A stretch of 64,000 nt of DNA from Pohlia nutans (lineage: Eukaryota; Streptophyta; Bryopsida; Bryales; Mniaceae). How positions within the stretch are numbered: position 1 is the first letter of the stretch; every line of letters begins with the position of its first letter. The stretch is from the NCBI GenBank assembly GCA_022496805.1, contig CM040085.1:31153811-31217810 (forward strand). Direction: 5' to 3'. The translations under genes and the position numbers were made by a program. Below, piece by piece: positions 1 to 9,588 of the stretch. The notes below the pieces were generated by a model. The model had not been told where the DNA came from. It worked only from the letters and a program-made list of their open reading frames with translations, and did not search any database.

Positions 1-930
1 TCTTATAATTCACCCATTGTTTACACCCACTCACACATGTGACTAGCCTTTATAGTCAACATTCAATCAAAAGTTTATAATTCATACATTGCTTACATCC
101 ACTCACACAAGCAACTTGTCCTTTTCAGTCACCATCGAATCAAAAATTTATAACTCCCCCGTTGTTTACATCCACTCATGTATGTGGCTAGCCCTCTGCA
201 AGCACCATCCAATTAAGAACTTATAATTCATTGGTTGTATATATTCATCCATGTATGTGACTAGCCCACCATACAACCAAAAATTTATAATCTCTCTATT
301 GTTACATCCACTAACGCATGTCACTAGTCCACCATCCAATCAAATTTCTATTATTCACTCATTGTATATATCCATTGACGCATGTGACTAGCCCTTATAG
401 TCAGCATTCAATCAAAAATTTACAATTCGTCCATTGTATACACCAACTCAAGCATTTGACTAGCACTTTGCAGACATCATCTAATAAAAAATTTATAATT
501 TCACCCATTGATTACATGCACTCACACATGTGACTAGTCTTTAGAGACACCATTCAATCAAATATTTATAATTCACCCTTTGTTTACACCCACTCATGTA
601 TGTAACAAGCCCTTACATGAGGAATTTAGGAGCTCATTGATTTTTAACGATTTCGGTACGAAGTCTGGTATTTCATAGGTTCGTGCATTTTTTGCATAGA
701 TTTCGTGCTAATTCTGCACTGAAGTCGCATGGCTTCTACATTCGCTCTTTTCATCATCTAACAAACTTCAGAATCAGTGCAAAAAATGTACGAACCCATG
801 AAATATTGAATGTCGCACGGAAATCGTTTAAAATCCGTGGGGTCCTAAATTTGTGATGTATGGACACCATCCAATCAAACATTTATAATTCACCCATTGT
901 TTATACTAACTCACGCACGTGACTAGCCCT
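1..930. repeat. Minisatellite array, unit about 64-74 bp
   Basis: The phrase 'ttataattca' or a close variant recurs near positions 3, 75, 148, 221, 285, 345, 419, 491, 565 and 880. Each is followed by 'cccattgtttacaccc' and 'actcacRcatgtgactagccc'-like text. Unit length is about 64-74 bp with perhaps 10-20% divergence. The array runs off the left edge. It is interrupted at about 621-853 by an unrelated inverted-repeat insertion, after which one more unit follows. No gene is visible; short open frames across it are by-products of the repeat. Confidence 0.85.
621..853. mobile_element. Small TIR insertion (MITE-like) inside the minisatellite
   Basis: The left end reads 'ggaatttagg...attgatttttaacg'. 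The right end, reverse complemented, reads 'aatttaggaccccacggattttaaacg', so the ends are imperfect inverted repeats. The internal text 'gcaaaaaatgtacgaaccc' followed by 'atgaaatat' is shared with the right end of the larger element at 37,741-40,004, suggesting one family. A clean target-site duplication is not obvious. Confidence 0.6.
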
Positions 931-1462
931 TCCAAATTTTGATTTTATTTAATAAATAGTATGCCCTATTGTATAGGACAATCCATTTCTTTGAGGGATT
1001 TCTAGGTGTAAAAATTGAGGAGTTTTACTCCAAGAGCCTACAAAAGAAATGAATTACCTTGCATAAAATCCTTTAAAAAAATTCTCTATTGATATCAAGT
1101 TTCCTCAGACTCGGATCTCTAGAAATTTCCCCCAAGAAATCTCAAACTCTAAATCAACATTACTAAACCATGTAAAGCACCAGCTACAATTTCGGTGAAG
1201 AAAATCATGCTAGTTACGTCCTGAAATGGCATTGTTTTGTATGCCACCACCAAAATCTGACTGATGAGCAAATCGGGAACATACTTGGGAACATCTTGGC
1301 CCGTCCTTTACGACGGGGGACGCTTGAATGTCAGATTGCCCTTGATGGGCTGGCTCTCGGCGCCTTGGCGTGCCGGCCTCGACGCCTCGGGCCTTTTAAT
1401 TGAGGAAGTCCTCATTCAATGCTCCCCCCCCCCTACATGAATAGTATTGAAAATTGTCTTAA
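931..1462. other. Intergenic; includes a short GC-rich island (about 1,285-1,440)
   Basis: No gene is recognised. A block at 1,285-1,440 ('cggcgccttggcgtgccggc' and similar) is far richer in G and C than its surroundings. It ends in a run of Cs near 1,426. It has no convincing open frame and may be a fragment of an unidentified repeat. Confidence 0.4.
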
Positions 1463-2244
1463 CCCTTTAGTGTTTGGGGTGGTAATGGAGAAACCACAAA
1501 TTTTTTGGTGATATTTCTTTAAAACTCTCGCTATTGAAATTAGGTATATTGTTATTAGTATTTAAACATATAAATTTAAGTATAATTTAATCAAACAAGT
1601 GTCAGTTAAATCTTTGTAAGATCAGACCGTTGGATTGAAATATTATAGTATGTTTGTGAACCGTAAAATGCATACTCAAAAATGAGATTTTGGAGGGTGT
1701 GTGACTTCAAAGTTAAATAGAATTTGGGATAAATTTTCAAAAATGAAAGTGAAGTTGTTCATCAATGACCTATGTGAACACCTCTCCATTGCAATCTTTC
1801 ATGTCAAGAACAAACTCACACATATTTAATGGAAAAATTATATGTGGTTTAGGATAAAAATTTATACATTAAAATATGAAAGGAGTTGGTACATTGATCA
1901 AGATTGGAATACATACACTAATGGAATATGAACAAAAGAACACAATCCAAAAAAAAAATACAAGATAACAAACTTCCAAACACAAGAAATCACGCATAGT
2001 ACATGTGTTGTATTTATAAGTATTTATTGTATTTTAACATATTTGCAATAAATTGGTGTTTTGAACATAAGTATTTTGATAGTTGCACTATTCCAAATCA
2101 AGATTCTCATTTCATAGAAGATGTGCATTACAAATCCCCAACTCTGAAAGTCACACTTCAAAATCCAATTTTTCATGGATTTTCTGTTATTTGCGTTTTC
2201 GACTCATCAGTGACCACATTGTAGTCTTCTAGGAACTAAAAGGG
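1463..2244. mobile_element. TTAA-flanked TIR element, about 780 bp (relative of 19,919-20,717)
   Basis: TTAA (1,459-1,462) precedes 'ccctttagtgtttggggtgg'. The other end reads 'ggaactaaaaggg' followed by TCAA. The body is clearly related to 19,919-20,717: both have 'ggagaaaccacaa' near the left end and 'atgaaaggagttggtacat' internally. TTAA flanks with CCC...GGG ends are typical of piggyBac-type DNA transposons. There is no transposase frame, so it is a non-autonomous copy. Confidence 0.65.
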
Positions 2245-2629
2245 TCAAAGTGCTTTACGTACTAGGCAACGGGTTGCATGTTGCAAATTCTACCGCAACA
2301 AGTGATCCTACGCGCGTCTGGAAGGGGAGAGAGGTATGGCCGTGAGCTACTGCAAAATCCGCAACATGCGGCCCGTTTCCTTGCCTTACGAGCCGAGGGA
2401 ACTTTATTTGAACATGGTAGGAACGTTGGAGTCGATCGACCCATCGGATTCAATTCTAGAATCAGCCATGCACCTCTGGAGCGCGTTCGGCTTCCTAACG
2501 CTGCCTCGAAATCTACCCAATCAGCCACCGAGGCTCTTCACGTAGTAATAGGTGGCATCGTCCACTGAGTGTAAACAACCTTCAACGCCACAACCGAGGC
2601 TGCTCCTGCTCAACTTAAACCGGTCATCA

Positions 2630-3330
2630 AACCTGCCGACCTCGGCAGGAGGGTATCGACGGGGCCTCAATATAAACCGGGTAGGTCGGGGTCCGGAAGC
2701 TTGCGTTTTCTTTTGTTATTCTTTTTCCTCCGCCGCTCACTCGTTCCTCGTCGTCAGTTGTCCGCCAGCACCGAAGCAAACCCCAAAGCCATCTTACCTT
2801 CGACCTTTTTTCCCTCTCATCGCACAACAACAATCATCCGTCTCACTGCCGCAATCGCGCCACGGACACTCCTCACCGATTCCGAATCTTCCCCTTCTTA
2901 CCCTCGTTCTGTTTCTTTTCAAATTGTCACTCCCCTCGCTGCCTTGCTTGCTTGACTTTGTGGCGGGAAAATCAAACCAACATTCTCTTGCAGCCCGAGC
3001 CCAGCCGTTCTTCTTCTCATCCCGCTCATCACCTTCTCGTTACCGTCTCCTGGCTTCGGGGTTTCGTTATTTATTTTCCCGAGATCGAGTTTGAAGGTGC
3101 GCTGTGAAGTGAGCGTCGATTGGGCGTTGTCAGAGAGTTTTATTTCCCGGCTTTTCTAATTTTCTCCTGTCTTATTTCGCAGTTTCTTGATCACTCTGTA
3201 TGTTGGGGTGAGTTGAGGGCGTTGGCTGGGAAGTCGAGCTTCGTCAACCGTTTTTGAGCGAGGGTCTCATTTTATTTATTTATTTCCGTATCAATTTTCC
3301 AGCAGAGGAGATATATATATATAAGTCACC
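2630..3330 (+). promoter_or_regulatory. Promoter and 5' leader of H2A.Z copy 1
   Basis: A TATA-like 'tataaaccgggt' starts at 2,671 and is also present upstream of the second copy. A perfect palindrome cctgccga-cc-tcggcagg lies just upstream at 2,632-2,649 and is absent from the second copy's promoter. 'ggcgggaaa' at 2,962-2,970 matches the E2F/DP consensus. An (AT)6 tract sits about ten bases before the start codon. The region is unusually GC-rich for this window. Open frames across it are not supported as genes. Confidence 0.55.
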
Positions 3331-4757
3331 ATGGTGGTGGGCGGGAACCAGTCGGGCAAAGGCGCCAAAGGGCTGCTGATGGGCAAAGCAGCTGCGCCGG
3401 TGATAGACGACAAGAAGGATAAGAAGAAGCCCACTTCGCGATCATCCCGGGCCGGTCTTCAGGTGCGGAGTGTCTGAACCTCTGGTCAGTCAGTTTCTTG
3501 GCATTGTTTGTTACGCTGGCTTCAATTGCACTCAATGTGGTGAAGACGTAATGATGAGTTTCGGTCCACCGAACTGGCATTTAGATGCCTGCATTGTCAC
3601 ACGAGTTGTGGTGGTCCGTGACATCCTTTACTGAGCGAAGCGTAGACGGGAGTGTTATTTACGTGCATGCGTATCCTGTGTCTGAGGTGAAGTCAAAACC
3701 CACGAAATCACCACGTGCTTTGACAAAGAAGGAACCAATGAACTGGGATGTTGGGAACTGCAATCGGAGTCTCCAAGACAGGAATGAGTTTTGTGGTTGT
3801 GAGGGAGTATTTGGGTACTTCATTTAGTAACTCTGTACTTGACAAAGTATGGAGTTAGTCGGGCCAGGACATTTTGGATATGGAATTGGTTTGTGACGTG
3901 GGATGGAACACAAAATGAGAGCTTAAAGCAAGTAAGCGGAGCGTGGTTTGGTGGAAGTTGATCGAGTGCGGAAATTTGAACATCGTTGTCGTTGTTGTTG
4001 GTTGTGTGCAGTTCCCGGTGGGGCGTATTCATCGGTTGCTGAAGTCGAGAGTGGCCGCGAATGGCAGAGTGGGCGCCACAGCGGCGGTGTACTCGGCAGC
4101 CATCCTGGAGTACCTGACGGCAGAGGTGTTGGAGTTGGCGGGAAATGCGAGCAAGGATCTGAAGGTGAAACGCATCACTCCGCGGCATCTGCAACTGGCC
4201 ATCCGGGGAGACGAGGAGTTGGACACGCTGATCAAGGGGACGATCGCGGGAGGGGGTGTGATCCCGCACATCCACAAGTCCCTGATCAACAAGACGACGA
4301 AGAAGGACTGAGAGATGAGAGGGTGGAGCAGCCGCAACAGCAGCAGAGTTCAGCAACGCACGGTGGTGAACGATGTGGCGATGCATCGAGAGGAGGAGGA
4401 ACGCGAAGGAAGGGGTGCATTGAATTGAATAGAAGCGGGATCTCTCGATGACATTCTCGAGGGAGTTGGTGGCCTCGTGATTCTTGAGCTGACGCCTTTG
4501 TGTATATGAGACTGAAGATGGGCTGTGTAGAGGGATAGCATGCTGTGGTCGGGTCCTGGCTTTGGGCATGGGGTTGTCGGTGTGGGTGAAGCTTTTTACA
4601 GATTTTAGTTTTCCGATTTTTTTTCTTTTGATAGTTTTTTTGAATCTCTCAGTGAACGCTATTCTTGTGTACTTGAGCTTTTCAATGGTGCTTACAACAT
4701 CTGCAAGTCTAGTCCTTTTTGTTGTGTTTTGAATTTGTGCTGTTTAGAAACAAGTGT
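2786..4757 (+). repeat. Left arm of a near-identical inverted duplication (pairs with 34,769-36,738)
   Basis: Reading the right copy as its reverse complement reproduces this stretch, including both H2A.Z exons, the intron, the 5' leader and the 3' flank. The only difference I found is one AT dinucleotide in the tract before the start codon. The 3' breakpoint is sharp: both share 'gctgtttagaaacaagtgt' and then differ completely. On the 5' side identity drops between about 2,695 and 2,785 and is then lost except for the TATA region. Confidence 0.9.
3331..4311 (+). CDS. H2A.Z: Histone H2A.Z variant, copy 1 (2 exons)
   Basis: Nucleosomal histone variant that replaces H2A near transcription start sites. 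Exon 1 is 3,331-3,462 (44 codons) and exon 2 is 4,012-4,311, with a GT-AG intron of 549 bp. The protein is 143 residues. It has a lysine-rich N-terminal tail with '[17 protein letters not shown]' spanning the splice junction. The histone fold reads '[18 protein letters not shown]'. The H2A.Z-specific acidic-patch and docking region is present ('[20 protein letters not shown]', then '[12 protein letters not shown]'). It has no SQ(E/D) motif, which argues against H2A.X. The tail is somewhat longer than in usual plant H2A.Z of about 135 residues. The ATG is the first after the leader and gives a normal tail. The gene is identical in coding sequence to the copy at 35,215-36,195. Long antisense frames over it are shadows. 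Confidence 0.95.
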
Positions 4758-5185
4758 TTCGAGCTCTTTCCTGAAGTTTTTTGGTTGTTGTTTGTGTATA
4801 TGTTGGTTATTCGTGCTCTGATTTTTCTTCTAATGTGTACCTTAGATTATCAAAAAAATTCAATTTGTTTTTTAATCCTATGTAACTTTCTGCACCTGAT
4901 TTAATTCCTTTTAAGTGCAATTTCCTGTATTGAGTTTTAGTGGTAGTTGATTTTATTTTGATCAATGGTACTTAGGTTTTTCTGTCACTGCACTCTTAAA
5001 TTCTGTAGTTAAATTGTGATTGGTTTTGTTGTCTGTTTGGGTGTGTTGGAGAGCAGATGGACTTGGGTTTTAATGGCGTAACATTCATAGTGATTGCCTT
5101 CCTTTTTAGATATTCGGAAGGACAATGTTGGTCTGATCCTTTTTGAGTGAATGAAATTCACGTTACACAGTTGTTAGAGTTCCTT
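4758..5185. other. Intergenic region downstream of H2A.Z copy 1
   Basis: T-rich sequence just outside the inverted duplication. No conserved coding signal was recognised. The short open frame at 4,719-4,904 has no recognisable features. Confidence 0.4.
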
Positions 5186-5189
5186 TTAA

Positions 5190-5730
5190 CCCTTTAACGC
5201 TCCAGCGTCCACTATGTGGACGACGCACAGATTGAAACTGCTGGATTCTCATCCAAATTAAACAGTTTTCATCCACCAAAATTTCTTTTGGTTCTTGAGC
5301 AAGTTGACTATCCTTTGTACGGTTTGGATCTTCAAAATAGGTTATTGTGATTTTTAGAAAAATAACAGAATTGGTTTATGTCAAGTTTCATTCTTAGTTC
5401 AGAAAGTGGGACCTTAAATATGATTTTCCAAAATAAGTAGAATCAAATAATGGAAACCATACTATCTCGTAGTGCATGTTATTCCAATTTCATTACCATA
5501 TTTTTAATTTTTTTGGTGCTAATTTGGGATTTAAAATTGAATTTCAAAAGAAAACCTTGCAAAATTAATTTAAAAATATTAAATAAAAATAGATTAAATC
5601 CAACCCTACAGATGTGATCTTCACATTGACATTTACAACTTTGCTTTGACCATCAACCCCATTTTTGGTTTCCATCAAACATTTTATAACGCTTATTTGA
5701 AAACAGTGTTGAATCGGGACGTTAAAGGGT
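5190..5730. mobile_element. TTAA-flanked TIR element, 541 bp (family B)
   Basis: TTAA at 5,186-5,189 and again at 5,731-5,734. Terminal inverted repeats read 'ccctttaacgctccagcg' on the left and 'ccctttaacgtcccgattc' (reverse complement) on the right. Exact TTAA target duplication with CCC ends is the hallmark of piggyBac-type elements. It has no transposase. Related sequence occurs at 21,975-23,055 and 62,150-62,397. Confidence 0.75.
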
Positions 5731-5734
5731 TAAG

Positions 5735-6100
5735 TGTTGACTACGAGGAGTGAGTAAAGCATCTGATGTTTTTTGCTCTACTAAAATTGGTTCAAGATGT
5801 AGGTTACCAAAGAATCCGTGTCCTTATGTAAAATTGGTTCCATATTCTGAAATACCATAGTATCCGTGACCTTATGCCACCTATGGTTGGTTACGGTTGG
5901 TATGATTTCATAGAGTTTAATGGAGGAATGACTTGATGATTATGCCATTTGAAGGGTCGTGTACATTAAATATGCAAGTCTATACAAGTGATCGTAATGT
6001 ATATTACCATTAGATGATTTGCCATTAGAAGGGCCATGAACCAAAAGCATAGGCTCACTTACTATTTTCATTGGTTGAAAGGTTGAGATTTGCACCTTTT
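5735..6100. other. Intergenic, no gene seen
   Basis: AT-rich single-copy-looking sequence with a weak local repetition of 'ggttac' and 'ccatag...ccgtg' phrases. No open frame or RNA signal is supported. Confidence 0.35.
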
Positions 6101-6103
6101 AAG

Positions 6104-6746
6104 AGCATCCGCAGTGGTATTGTAACCTTTAAGCCTCTAAAGGTGCTTTAACGAACAGTTCCCGTACCTTTACAGGTGCGGTGAAATTCTGGTCGACCTG
6201 TAACCTTTAACCTAAGGACGAGACACCTAAAACCGATCAAATAAGACATGTACTATACTTGGGATAGATGAATTGATATTTTGATTATTTTCCTCTTTTA
6301 GCACTACAAAAGTTAAGAAGTTTTCATATTTAATTAAATTTTTTTGATAATTATTTGATTAAGTACAAATTTTTAAAGTGCAAAGTTGTAGGTGTACCCA
6401 AAACCGATCATATGTTCTAATGTACAAATGAGGTACATCTTCCCTTTCAAAATCTAGAAATTAGGCCTGATCGGTTTTGTGTCCCTGGTCGGGAATGGGT
6501 GTCTCAACCTTATAACCGATTTCTTTCTTTTGACTTCAAGAAAATGCCTCTCGATTTTCAGTTTTGTTTCTATTTGCGGCACTAACGGCCGGCCTGAAAG
6601 GAGCTGCAATTTCCAGGTCGACAGCCGTTTACAGGCCGCGACCTGAATGAAAAAGGTATTTACAGGTCGCCACTGGGCCTGTTTCAGACCCTAAACCTCT
6701 AAGCTGGATGGAGGCTTAAGGGATTACAATACCACTGCGGATGCTC
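6104..6746. mobile_element. PIF/Harbinger-type MITE, about 643 bp
   Basis: Perfect terminal inverted repeat 'gagcatccgcagtggtattg' at the left and its complement at the right. It is flanked by the 3-bp target duplication TAA (6,101-6,103 and 6,747-6,749). TWA target duplication with GAGCATC-like ends is characteristic of Tourist/PIF-Harbinger elements in plants. The interior contains several 'aggtcg'/'cgacct' palindromic phrases and no transposase. Confidence 0.8.
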
Positions 6747-7024
6747 TAACTTATGAAAGTGGCAAGTGAACCTATGATTTCGGTTCATAGCCCCTCATAT
6801 GGCAAGTGAACCTATACCTTAGGATAACTTGTTAATATAACGGCCCTATGCCTTAAAATGATATTAATATAATGTACTCGCTTTGCTCCAATATTAAGTG
6901 CCCCTTTGAGAAATAATGTAAAAATGAATACAAATAGTGAGTGATCAAACTCAATTTTTTTCTAAGAGCGAGGGAACAAAGTTGGCAAATGAAAAGAAGG
7001 CCTAGGTAGATCTTTTAGAGAATA

Positions 7025-7165
7025 GAGTTGGTAGAGGTCTTGCTAGTTAATACCATGTGAGAAGTGATGCTATACTATGCGTGTTCAAATGATGTTTGAC
7101 AACTAATGCCATGCCATGCGTGCCCAATTGACAACTGGTGCCATGGACATGTCCTCTAAAAAAAT
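7025..7165. repeat. Degenerate tandem repeat, 'atgccatgcgtgcccaa(c/t)tgac' type
   Basis: Phrases such as 'atgccatgccatgcgtgcc' and 'caattgacaactgg' recur here, at 13,985-14,068 and at 14,810-15,270. They look like parts of one array split by later insertions. Confidence 0.55.
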
Positions 7166-8406
7166 TCATATCATGTCGACGGGTTCTCCAAAAAAATATC
7201 GGATTTTGAACTTGTTAAAATGATTTTGGACATGTTGCCAAACTATATTCAAAATCTATATTATTTATACATTAAAAAAAAAAAAAAAAAAAAACAATTC
7301 AGATTCCACTTGAACATGTCACATATGACATCAATGACAAGCAAAATAAATTCAAATTAAAAATCTCCATTCCAAATCGTAATCTTCAAATACTTGAGTC
7401 TCTTGAATATAATATCCACAAACCACACAAATTATATATATATTTTAATATGACATCAAAAACACTACGATAATGGACAACCATGATATCAAATAAAGAA
7501 TCACAAATTCTTCAAATTTGGTACAAAAATATTGAAAATTGACACCAAAGTTTTGTATTACCATTTAATATTTTATTCAAGAGGACGGATTCTTTTGTCC
7601 TTCATGTTTCTCCAAACAACCATCACAACATACCAATTAACGTTTTCCACTAGAATGTTTGCATACAAAATGCGCATTAGAGCATCCAAAGTCACCAACT
7701 TCAACCTCATTCTCATATGGCTCTTGATCAAGTTTTGTTTTGAGAATCCCCTTTCACATATCATTACATTATTAAGCACTATACTTTCTATCCCTACTAA
7801 AGATTCTCTCTCATGCTCTTGGATACTCTTGGATGCTTTTCTCTTCAAATCTTAAGTAAGTTTTCCTTGTTTGATTCCTACTAAATTCCCTCATACAATG
7901 CCAAATGTCCTCTCTCAATATAGTTCAAAGAAAAGTTATTGTATCTATAAAATTTGATTCAAGAAGTAGGGGATTTGGGACCCTACTATCATAAAATGTT
8001 ATGTAGTTATACTAACTTGAATCACCATAATCTTTTCTACGCAATTTAGCCAATTCGTTGACTACTATGGAGTTGTACATGCAAACTCCCAGGCCTCAAA
8101 CAATGATTTGGCAAAAATCATTTTCCTCGTGGTCTCTACCCAAATACTCACCCCAACATTGGTCTTACTCTTTATTAATAGCTTGGAACTTCACAAAAAG
8201 CCTAAACTTTTTTTATTTTTTAAATTTGCTTTTTTAAAAAAACCTAAAATCATTTTATTTAAATATCAGGACAAGTCATTTTTTGTACCGGTTCTGGGAT
8301 TTATTCTTTTATTTTGTTTTTCACCAATTGGTCCATGGATGTGTTGATTTTTCAAATGATTGGTTCTAGGACGGCTTTATTTATTTTTTCCATATCACTA
8401 GAGCCT
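7166..8406. other. AT-rich intergenic DNA, no gene seen
   Basis: Contains an A-run near 7,275-7,294 and a pair of short overlapping open frames on both strands at about 7,532-7,855. These show no conserved motif and are probably chance. Nothing else is supported. Confidence 0.35.
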
Positions 8407-9095
8407 TTAACCCCTAAGCGTCCTTAGCTTTTTTGGGCTTAAAATCATCATTGCTTTTGATGTGTTATAGGTCTAAATGTAAGTGAGGTATAGGAATCTC
8501 AACTGTACAATCTTATAATATACATGTTGTAGATCATGTGGATCAAATTTGGAGTCATTTGGCCATATAGATTGCAAGATCAAAGTGTTTTAGTGTAAAA
8601 AAGGATGCTGAAATTTTCCTAGCAACACAGTTAGAGGTGAAATTCGTTTTCAAAATTGCATAAATGAAAAAAAAATTCAACTACAAAGTAGTTCAAAATC
8701 ATCATATAAACACATTGGTACCCAAAAAAAACTCATGAAAAAAATTTAATGTGCCCTAAAATGGCCTTGCAATGTCAAAAAGTAGCCCGAAAAGTGACTG
8801 ATTTGACCCAAAAAGCAAAAAGTGTCCAAACTAGACCCGTGCACTAAAATGACTCCCAAACATTCAGAACAACATAGATTGAAATGAAAATTTTACCATA
8901 ATAACTAGACTTCAAGGGAAATCAAACCCGATAATTTCTTTTATTGAAAACGGACATGGAATGAAGGAGATACAAGCCCCCAAAGTTGCAACCATCAAAA
9001 TGCACAAAAATTGTCCAAAAAAAAGACCCCTACTTTCAAATGATCATAAAAAATTCAATACATCTTGGATTGATCTGAGATTTATAGATAGATAT

Positions 9096-9588
9096 GAACA
9101 CCGGTCCTCTTTCGAGGCCGGCGTGAATAAAGTGTCTGTTCGTCTTGACAATGAGCCAATGCCCACCGGACAAAGGTCCATTGGTACAAGACTACTCACC
9201 TCTTTTGAGAATAGACACTTTAGTGACCAGAGATAAATACTAGTAACACTAGTAGAATATGTTGTATTTAGAACTAGCCCGGGTATAAATTGGAGTTTGT
9301 TTTGCTGGAGATTGCCAAGTCATGTTTCCAAGGTTGGTTGGAGAAGGGCGTTTATGTTACAATTGTATGGTCCGGGTTCGATTCCCGTGGAGTCCGTCTG
9401 AGTGTTTGTTGTAATATACATGACTTGGTGCTGCTAGTGAATTATTCATAGGCAGGAAAGTTTGTTCCAGCCAACCGGCCCCGTCCCATCTACCTGAGAC
9501 AAGTGTGTACTATGAGCTAATCAAACAAAAAGGAAATAAGTAGTGGTCTTCACGATTACTCCCCTTTTGTTTGGTAGTTTTGTTTTAT
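9096..9588 (-). mobile_element. LINE 3' untranslated region and 3' terminus
   Basis: This lies downstream of the LINE stop codon on the minus strand. The terminal part, about 9,104-9,240, is shared with 19,158-19,300, for example 'ggccggcgtgaataaa' and 'tgcccaccggacaaagg'. Both copies end in a short TATC-like tract ('catatctatctata' here, 'ctatctgtctatc' there, minus strand), as expected for a LINE or SINE 3' tail. The segment at 9,327-9,396 contains a perfect Pol III B-box core 'ggttcgattcc' on the plus strand. Confidence 0.6.
9327..9396 (+). other. tRNA-like (B-box) segment
   Basis: 'gtccgggttcgattcccg' matches a tRNA T-arm with the Pol III B box. About 35 bp upstream 'ggttggttggagaaggg' weakly resembles a D-arm and A box. 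No consistent acceptor stem or anticodon stem could be drawn, so this is at most a tRNA-derived SINE remnant, not a tRNA gene. Confidence 0.3.

Noticed and set aside
2552..3094. 180-codon plus-strand open frame upstream of H2A.Z copy 1
   Set aside because: It covers the promoter and 5' leader, has a low-complexity Pro/Ser/Leu composition, and is not preserved as a single frame in the duplicated copy.
3948..4451. 167-codon plus-strand frame overlapping H2A.Z exon 2
   Set aside because: It is an out-of-frame shadow of the histone coding sequence, GC-rich and without motifs.
3820..4569. 249-codon antisense frame over H2A.Z, perfectly shared by both copies
   Set aside because: Its conservation only reflects the near-identity of the duplication. 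It spans the intron and exon 2 antisense with no recognisable domain.
9327..9396. Functional tRNA gene
   Set aside because: The B box is good, but acceptor and anticodon stems do not form.
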